From Acanthamoeba lenticulata (Eukaryota; Discosea; Longamoebia; Acanthamoebidae), in NCBI GenBank assembly GCA_002179805.1, contig NAVB01000999.1:1-23025 (forward strand): a stretch of 23,025 nt of DNA, read 5' to 3'. Made by a program: the position numbers and the translations under genes. Shown one piece after another: positions 16,966 to 23,025 of this stretch. A model generated the notes under the pieces. The model saw only the letters and a list, made by a program, of their open reading frames with translations. It made no database searches and had not been told where the DNA came from. Within the stretch, counting starts at the first letter, position 1. Every line of letters begins with the position of its first letter.

Positions 16966-16972
16966 TAAAAGG
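16966..16972 (+). promoter_or_regulatory. TATA-like element of transketolase
   Basis: The plus strand reads ATAAAAGG from just before 16966, about 40 bases upstream of the ATG. This would imply a very short 5' UTR. Only the sequence resemblance supports it. Confidence 0.3.
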
Positions 16973-17010
16973 GCGCGCCGGCCAAATCGTCCCTCCATTG
17001 AACCACGAAC

Positions 17011-19910
17011 ATGCAGCAGGATCTCACTCACCTTTGCATCAACACCATCCGTGCGCTGAGGTACGCGCTCAGCCACTCTTGATGCACTCCGCGACCTTTG
17101 GATAATATACGAACGTTCAGAAATCGGTTGATCTGAATTTTGATGTAGATTGGACTTACGCGCTTTTTCTTCGCTTGCAGCGCTGACCAGCCCCAGGCTG
17201 CCAACAGCGGTCACCCTGGCGCCCCGATGGGCATGGCGCCCATGGCTCACATTCTCTGGACTGAGTTCATGCAGTTCAACCCAGCCAACCCCAGATGGGT
17301 ATGTCATTCGCGATAATAGCCTAGCCTTTTAGAAATCTTGTTGCTCATTCACCTTCCTTCTGCTCCTTCAGGTGAACCGCGACAGGTTCGTGCTCTCAAA
17401 CGGCCATGCCTGCGCGCTCCTCTACTCCATGCTGCACCTCACTGGTCATGACATGACCATTGACGATCTCAAGGTCTGCTCTTCTCTTCCTTCCTTTCCT
17501 CCTCCCGCACGCTCACATCAACACTCGATCCACAACAGAAATTCCGCAAGGTGGGCAGCAAGACCCCCGGCCACCCCGAGTCCTTCGAGACGCCCGGCGT
17601 GGAGGTCACCACCGGCCCCCTCGGCCAGGGTAACCTCTTCTTCCTCTACACCCCCCCCCCCTTCTTACAAGTGTGCGGGCGCTGACAACGCGACCGCGAT
17701 GGTCGGATTCCAGGTCTGTCCAACGCCGTGGGCATGGCCATCGCTGAGCGCCACCTGGGTGCGCGGTACAACCGTGAGGGCTTCCCCATCGTGAGCAACC
17801 ACGTCTACGTGTTCTGCGGCGACGGTTGCCTGCAGGAGGGCGTCACGTCGGAGGCCTCGTCCATCGCCGGCCACCTTGGCCTGGGCAACCTGATCGTGCT
17901 CTACGACGACAACCTCATCACCATCGACGGCGAGACCGACCTCTCCTTCACTGAGGATGTCAAGCGCCGCTACGAGGCCTACGGCTGGCACGTCCAGGAG
18001 GTGGCCGACGGCAACCACGATCTCGACGGCATCCGCCGCGCCATCGAGGAGGCCAAGAAGGTCACCGACAAGCCCTCCATCATCAAGGTCCGCACCACCA
18101 TCGGCTTCGGCTCCAAGAAGGAGGGCACCGAGGGCGTCCACGGCAGCCCGCTCGGCGATGACGACCTCGCCAGCGTAAAGACCAAGCTCGGCCTCGACCC
18201 GGCCCAGAAGTTCCAAGTCCCCGAGGATGTCCGCAAGTTCTACGCCCAGTTCGCGACCAAGGGCCAGGATCTCCAGAAGCAGTGGGAGGAGCTCTTTGAG
18301 GCCTATGCCGCCAAGCACCCCGAGCTCGCCGCTGAGTTCCGCCGCCGCATGGCCGGCGATCTGCCCGAGGTCGGCCTTTCCTCCTCCATCTTCATGTTAA
18401 CGATGATCCGAATCTCACATTCGACACCGCCGTGTGCAGGGCTGGGAAGCCGTTCTGCCCCTCAACAAGCCTGGCGGCGCCGAGGAGGCCACCCGCAAGT
18501 CCTCTGGTACCACTGCCATCATCTTTATCAACATCTTCATTTCCTTTAACTTCGCGGTGAACGCCACACAGGTGTGTGCCTGAACAAGCTCGCCGAGCTG
18601 CTGCCCGAGATCGTGGGCGGGTCGGCTGACCTGAACCCGTCGACGCTGACGTACCTGACCTGCTCCAAGGACTTCCAGAAGGAGACGCCCGAGGGCCGCA
18701 ACATCCGCTTCGGCGTGCGCGAGCATGCCATGTCCGGTACTCGACCAGCACACAACCATCTTCATCTTGCTCATCACCATTTTGACCGTCATCTTCTTCT
18801 TGTTGTTGTTGTTCTTGTTGGTGAATGACAGCCATTTGCAACGGTCTGGCTGCCTATGGTGGGTTCATCCCGTTCGGAGCGACGTTCCTCAACTTCATCG
18901 GCTACGCGCTGGGCGCCGTGACGCTGTCGGCGCTGTCGCACCTGCAGGTGCTCTACATCATGACCCACGACAGCATCGGCCTCGGCGAGGACGGACCCAC
19001 GCACCAGCCCGTGGAGAAGTTTGTCGTGTGCCGCTCGACCCCCAACCTCCAGTTCATCCGCCCGGCCGACGTCACCGAGACCGCCGCGGCCTACATCGCC
19101 GCCCTCCGCAAGAAGCAGGGCCCCACCGTCATGGCCCTCTCCCGCCAGGTATCACTCGCTCGCCATTAGCCCGTTTTATTCGCTTTCCATTTGTGCTGCT
19201 GTTGCGTTGCAACAATACTAACCCCACGTGTGGCGGCGACGAATCAGAACCTGCCGCCGCAGAAGGGCAGCTCGATCGAGGGCGCGCTCAAGGGCGCCTA
19301 CACCATCGAGGACGTGGAGGGCGGCCAGCCCGACGTCATCCTCGTGGCCACGGGCTCGGAGGTGCCCATCGCCGTGCAGGCCGCCGAGACCCTGAGGTCG
19401 CAGGGCAAGAAGGTCCGCGTCGTGTCGATGCCCTCGTGGGAGCTCTTCGAGGCCCAGAGCAAGGACTACAAGCACTCCGTCTTCCTCCCCGGCGTCCCGG
19501 TCGTCTCCATCGAGGTCCGTCTCTTTCCTCCTTAATTCTATAATTTAAATCATTTTGTTATTTAAAAAGTATTATCTTTCCATTTATATATGTATTAATA
19601 TTATTACCATAGGCTGGCAGCACGCTGGGATGGGATCGCTACGCGCACGCCTCGGTCGGCGTGGACAGGTTCGGCGTGTCGGGCCCCTACAAGGATGTAC
19701 GTCTTTCTTCCTCTTCTCTCTTCCTTCTCCTCGTTATCGCCACCGCCACATCGACAACATCAACTTTGACTTCTCACGACAACATAACAACAACAACAGG
19801 TCTACAAGTACCTGGGCATCACGGCCGAGCATCTCGTGGAGAAGGCGCAGGCCGTGCTGACCTACTACGCCAACCACCCCGTGCCCACCCTCATGCGCCC
19901 GGCCTTCTAA
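17011..19910 (+). CDS. tkt: Transketolase (EC 2.2.1.1)
   Basis: Eleven exons, 17011-17060, 17181-17298, 17372-17473, 17539-17629, 17714-18369, 18440-18506, 18572-18736, 18832-19148, 19248-19514, 19613-19696 and 19800-19910, total 675 residues, the normal family length. It transfers two-carbon ketol units in the non-oxidative pentose-phosphate pathway using thiamine diphosphate and a divalent metal. Key motifs are present: SGHPGAPMG (His28), [12 protein letters not shown], the ThDP/metal signature GDGCLQEG (156-163) continuing to DDNLITIDG, the catalytic Glu412 in FGVREHAM, and GEDGPTHQP (His474). The C-terminal domain ([19 protein letters not shown]) is intact. The reading frame has no breaks. 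No targeting presequence is seen, so it is probably cytosolic. Intron 4 contains a long C run. The common metal-loop Asn of DNNxI is Asp here (DDNLI), a mild variant. Confidence 0.97.
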
Positions 19911-20030
19911 GTAGCCTGCGACTCTCTCTCCCTCTTCCTCAAGGAGGAGGAGGAGGAGGAGGACGACACCCCAATTGCTCATTAAAGGGTCCCATACTTT
20001 CATTTTCCTCTTCCCTCTTCTTCTCCTAAA
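19911..20030 (+). other. Transketolase 3' flank
   Basis: A GGAGGA repeat (about 19943-19961) and ATTAAA (19981-19986), a possible variant poly(A) signal. No gene is seen. Confidence 0.35.
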
Positions 20031-20218
20031 GCCCAGCGCGAGGTTCCTCTGTCCTCCTCGTCCGAGGCGGTCTGTTGGGAGACCAACGCGCACCGCATCG
20101 AGGTAGTCAACGTGCTGGGGCATCGGCGCTTCATGCGTGACCTGCTCGCGGGCACCGGCCCCCTACGCCGACGTGGCCCTGCTGGTCGTCTCGGCCGTTC
20201 TCTACGCTGACGAGCGTG
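20031..20218 (+). pseudogene. EF-1alpha-like translational GTPase fragment, frameshifted
   Basis: One frame reads CWETNAHRIEVVNVLGHRRF then MRDLLAGT, and the next frame continues YADVALLVVSAV. Together these match the switch II and following strand of EF-1alpha-type GTPases (W.FET...V.DAPGHRDF...M..GTSQADVALLVV). The frame changes at the run of C near 20159-20164. The invariant DAPGH has become NVLGH, so the nucleotide-binding role is lost. There is no G1 P-loop upstream and no downstream domains. This is a decayed piece of a duplicated or retroposed gene. Confidence 0.7.
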
Positions 20219-20469
20219 AATGTTGGGGACCCTCACTTCCTTACCTCTCCTCATAAGTAAAGACCAATTAATGCCAGCGACATCCATCTCTGGAGTAGCT
20301 GATGATGTTCATGAACCATGACGGCTGTCTAAACGTTGGGACCATCATCGAGGTACTGAGTCTTGTCACGTCTCGTCCCCGGACAGCGCTTCACGGACAT
20401 CGAGGGCACCCGCGGCTCGTTCGCTCGTTGTGTCAAGGGAACAGCCTGTAGGCCGCACGAGGGCCACGA
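20219..20469. other. Unassigned degenerate sequence between two gene fragments
   Basis: No intact frame. On the minus strand, pieces such as EIVALV and ALDVREALSG appear in shifted frames and may be the continuation of the decayed ankyrin gene. I could not place them firmly. Confidence 0.3.
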
Positions 20470-20705
20470 TCTCCTAATGGCCGATGATGGGAGCGTGGCG
20501 GTGGTGGCACGGCGGAAGAAGCGGACGAGGTAGTGGAGCGCTGTGGCGCCGTCGGCCGCCGTGGCGAAGAGCGAGGCGCCGTGGTGGATCAGGCACTCGA
20601 AGACGGCGACCTGCGCGTGTGGGACGGGCTCCAGCCCTGCTTGTCGGGCTTGTTGAGGTCGGCCTTCTTGGTCTCGACCAGCTTATGCCAGGGGCCGAAG
20701 AGTAA
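20470..20705 (-). pseudogene. Ankyrin-repeat gene fragment, frameshifted
   Basis: On the minus strand one frame gives HKLVETKKADLNKPDKQGWS followed by PSH, a typical ankyrin turn and start. Another frame then continues QVAVFECLIHHGASLFATAA and DGATALHYLVRFF, a second ankyrin repeat. The frame breaks near 20614-20620, where the consensus LHxAA segment should be. There is no start, no full repeat array and no stop in a sensible place, so it is a remnant. It lies head-on to the EF-1alpha-like fragment. Confidence 0.68.
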
Positions 20706-20866
20706 TTGAAGAAAAAAAAGTGATTTTGGATGATTAAAATGGCAATTAGAGAGATGAGATGTGATGTGCGTTTTAATTACAACAAGCCCAAGGGCCGTAA
20801 GGCAAAATTGATGACGATTCACGCGTCATGTTGGGTCAAGGGTTAAGGGATGAAGACGTTCGGCGA
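20706..20866. other. AT-rich 3' flank of the PTTG1IP-like gene
   Basis: A-rich and T-rich stretches (20705-20775) with no clear AATAAA in the minus-strand sense. No gene is seen. Confidence 0.35.
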
Positions 20867-21842
20867 TTACTGTGAGAAGATGCTGCCGCGGGCGCCGCTG
20901 TTGACGCTGCGCTCACCAGGACGGCCGTACTTGGCGTAGATCTCGGCGCGACGCGTGTCGGTCTTGGGCGTGCGGGTGCCGAGAAGGCGGTCCATCTCGG
21001 CCTCTTCGGCCTTGATCTGGGACCACGACTTCTGTCGGTCGACGATGTGCCGGAGCCTTCGCCTCTTGCGGCAGTAGCAGCAGCAGCAGAAGCAGCAGAA
21101 GAGGAACAAGAGCAGACCCGCGGCTGTGATGCTCACGGAAGCCCAGAAGATGGCCTTACCGTTGGCTGTGAGAGGAAGAATATCGTCAGCCAATGTGCAT
21201 AACAATTTGAGGAGTAGAAAAAATGAAACAGGAATCAGGTTTAAGTCATGAGTTTGTCGGCATTGCTCAAGAGAATTGCTTCTCTTGGGCCCTTTGTAGT
21301 CGAAATCACTAGCATCATGTAAAATTGTAAAAGAGGTAAAAAGATGGGAAACGAGACGCACCCTTGCATTGGCGCCACCGCCAGTCCGCACAGCCGTTGA
21401 AAGGGTTCTCATCGGGGCCCCAAACGCCTCCGTCGACGCACTTGCTGTCGCTGTCGCACCACACGCACGCCCACTGTTCGGTACAGTTGCCGCAGCCGGT
21501 GTAGTTGGCACATTCGAGCTTGGGCTTGGGAGATGGCGTCGCGGTGGCGTTGGGAGCAGTCGAATTCGAGGGAGTGGGAACAGCCGAGACTGTGGCGGAA
21601 GGCGATGGCGAAGTCGTCACGTTGGCCGCTGGCGCCGGGGTGTGAGATGGCGAGGGCGAAGGAGGCACAATGGAGTGGCTAGGGCTAGGGGATGACGGAA
21701 TCTCGGATGTGGACGGGCTTGGGGATGAGCTTGGGACCGGAACCACGGATGTGGACGGGCTTGGCGATGCGCTTTCCTGGGCCAAGGCAAGGCACACAAG
21801 GGCGGCCAGCACCGCAAAGAAGAGCTTACGCATCATCATCAT
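20867..21842 (-). CDS. PTTG1IP-like single-pass PSI-domain membrane protein
   Basis: Two exons, 21842-21362 and 21165-20867, with a 196-nt phase-1 intron, give 259 residues. A signal peptide (about 1-21, RKLFFAVLAALVCLALA) is followed by a mucin-like Ser/Pro/Thr linker of about 85 residues. Then comes a PSI domain with eight Cys (111, 117, 120, 126, 129, 135, 151, 159), one transmembrane helix (about 166-192) running into a cysteine cluster FCCFCCCCYC, and a basic helical tail with RRAEIYAKYG. This is the order seen in PTTG1IP (PBF), whose tail has RHDEIRKKYG. The Cys cluster is a likely palmitoylation site. Four ATGs stand at the start; any could be used without changing the signal peptide. 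Human PTTG1IP moves securin to the nucleus; that role is not established here. Confidence 0.85.
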
Positions 21843-22167
21843 CGTCGTAGCGCGATGTGTGGCGTAATGTTTGGCGTCGAAAAGACGATTTGTTATGTGA
21901 CTAGTGGTGTGCCGGCGCGTGGGAAAGAAGTGTGTTTGCCAGCCCTTCGCCCTTTCTTCTTTCGAAAAATTAAAATCTTTTCATTTGCCTTTCCGGGCTC
22001 CGGTTCTCCGTGAATGGCGAGCAAAAGTCCAGCGCTGATCCCGCACGCCACCATTGGCCGCGGGGCTTGACTTCTTCTTTCTTGGCTCGAAGTAGTGGAA
22101 GTAGAGGAATTGATTGTTGATGATGATGTTAATCTTTCTCTACTTTTTTTCTTAGGACTTGACTGTA
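21843..22167. other. Promoter of the PTTG1IP-like gene and 3' flank of the EF-hand gene
   Basis: No gene in 325 bases. CCATTGG (CCAAT on the minus strand) lies near 22051-22057, about 210 bases upstream of the PTTG1IP-like ATG. T-rich runs around 22137-22155 lie just after the EF-hand stop. Confidence 0.4.
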
Positions 22168-22912
22168 CTACGAGGCCTGGTTGGAGGAGGAAGAGGAGGA
22201 AGACGATGAGGACGACAAGAGGCCGCTGAGGCTCCAGGCCGTCTTTGGTCGTTCGGCCTTCTCCTCGGCGCCCCCCTCCCGCGGGAGTTTGAAGAAGGTC
22301 AGCAGTGTCCCGCGGTCGATGCACTCCTCCGTGACGTCCTGCATCCTCAGCCTGTCTTGCCGCTGCACACATGTCGACGACGAAGATGAAGATGAGACAG
22401 ACTCTCTTCACGGCTTCTTTCGAGGGCCAACGTACCACTGGCGACAGGAAGAAGAGCTTGTCGACAAACTGCTTGATCTCTTGCGTCTTGTCTCGTTCAA
22501 ACGTCACGCCGCGCGACGACCTCGTCTGGTTGAACAGCCTACAGCATTCATGAACAACAACAACAACAAGGTCTTGTCAGCGCGCCTCATAATGACGAGA
22601 AAGGGATGATGATGATGGGCGGTCGTGGCGATGGTCGTACCCGAGAAAGGCGTGGAGGGCCTTCTCGCACTGCGGGCGGGTCAGCTCGCCCACGCTCTCG
22701 GTGTCGAACATCTCCAGGCAGACTGCAAATCGCACCAGGCCAACCTCAATGAGAGCCCACCCACATCATCCACTGCACACCACACAAAGAAGGAAAAGGT
22801 TGTCTCGAGACGCACATTGGAAGCGGTCCCGCGTGGAGCCCTTGCACAGGCGCGACACGCCCACGGCAAAGTCGATCACGTCGAGTGCGTTTTGCTTGTG
22901 GCGGTCAAACGC
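22168..22912 (-). CDS. EF-hand protein, C-terminal part (5' end outside the window)
   Basis: Four exons, 22912-22816, 22722-22641, 22538-22436 and 22362-22168, join in phase (phases 1, 2 and 0) to 158 codons plus stop. The visible start is a splice acceptor, so the gene continues off the right edge. AFDRHKQNALDVIDFAVGVS and then FQFCLEMFDTESVGELTRPQ resemble the paired EF-hand pattern of recoverin/calcineurin-B-like proteins (FD...G.LD..EF..GVS.LC.G, then F...D.D..G.L...). The first loop has D.H.QNALDVIDF and the second DTESVGELTRPQ, both missing several Ca-ligating acidic residues, so calcium binding may be weak. The next part (VTFERDKTQEIKQFVDKLFF) is helical. The tail ends in a polySer run before NQAS. 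Identity of the full protein is unknown. Confidence 0.75.
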
Positions 22913-23025
22913 CTGTGAATGCCACGTTTTAGAATAAATCATGAATTTATAATAGAAATAAATCACTTATTATTATCAAAAATTATATTGAAATAAATGA
23001 AGAAAAATAAATAGGAAAAGGCGCG
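22913..23025 (-). other. Intron of the EF-hand gene, running off the edge
   Basis: Strongly AT-rich sequence upstream (minus sense) of the acceptor AG at 22914-22913. Four AAATAAAT-type motifs on the plus strand (22933, 22956, 22991 and 23004) read ATTTATT in the gene's sense. Confidence 0.5.

Larger units (their letters stand above)
16559..17010 (+). other. 3' flank of the polyQ gene and transketolase promoter
   Basis: AATAAA at 16694-16699 is a good poly(A) signal, 136 bases after the stop. A TATA-like ATAAAAGG lies at 16966-16972, about 40 bases before the transketolase ATG. No separate gene is supported. Confidence 0.5.

Overview
The window looks like GC-rich protist nuclear DNA. Codons favour G or C at the third position, genes are closely packed on both strands, and nearly every gene is cut by short GT-AG introns of about 46-200 nt. 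Coding regions carry long Gln, Ser, Ala and acidic runs, while introns and flanks are AT-richer. Together with the gene content (transketolase, dysbindin, RFX-type factors, a PTTG1IP-like PSI protein), this suggests a free-living amoebozoan such as Acanthamoeba. That assignment is inference from style and content, not a database match. No rRNA, tRNA, CRISPR array, IS element or bacterial-type operon was seen.

Layout, left to right. (1) A DUF985/Cupin_5 protein (104-734, +). (2) A dysbindin homologue, BLOC-1 subunit 8 (898-2310, +). (3) An unrecognised basic coiled-coil protein in seven exons (2386-4082, -). (4) A 1.1-kb stretch of RFX-A 3' flank with a strong hairpin and repeated UAUUUAU motifs. 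(5) Two RFX-like winged-helix factors back to back: RFX-A (5182-6498, -) and RFX-B (7884-9387, +), sharing a 1.4-kb intergenic region. (6) A small C-terminal zinc-ribbon protein (10085-10545, +). (7) A six-pass membrane protein whose frame requires 28-nt and 23-nt exons (10721-12123, +). (8) A 580-residue acidic protein with SUMO-interaction-like motifs and two UBZ-like fingers (12208-13950, -), divergent from (9) a 726-residue polyQ/polyS protein (14149-16558, +). (10) A complete eleven-exon transketolase (17011-19910, +). (11) A graveyard with a frameshifted EF-1alpha-like fragment (+) and a frameshifted ankyrin fragment (-), 20031-20705. (12) A PTTG1IP-like PSI/TM protein (20867-21842, -). 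(13) The C-terminal half of an EF-hand protein running off the right edge (22168-22912, -).

I rebuilt exons by requiring GT...AG boundaries and matching phase at every junction. All complete models add up to whole codons. The genes do not form one pathway. The most interesting unit is the divergent RFX pair: the DNA-binding domains are clearly related, both first exons are 95 nt, both are split at the same phase-2 position inside the Trp codon of WLRENY, and both end in an acidic-acidic-Trp hydrophobic tail. The DNA between them holds GTTGC/GCAAC half-sites resembling an X-box and paired ATTGGTC/GACCAAT inverted repeats, one of which recurs in the second intron of RFX-B. This fits a duplicated, possibly self-regulating transcription-factor module, which remains a hypothesis.
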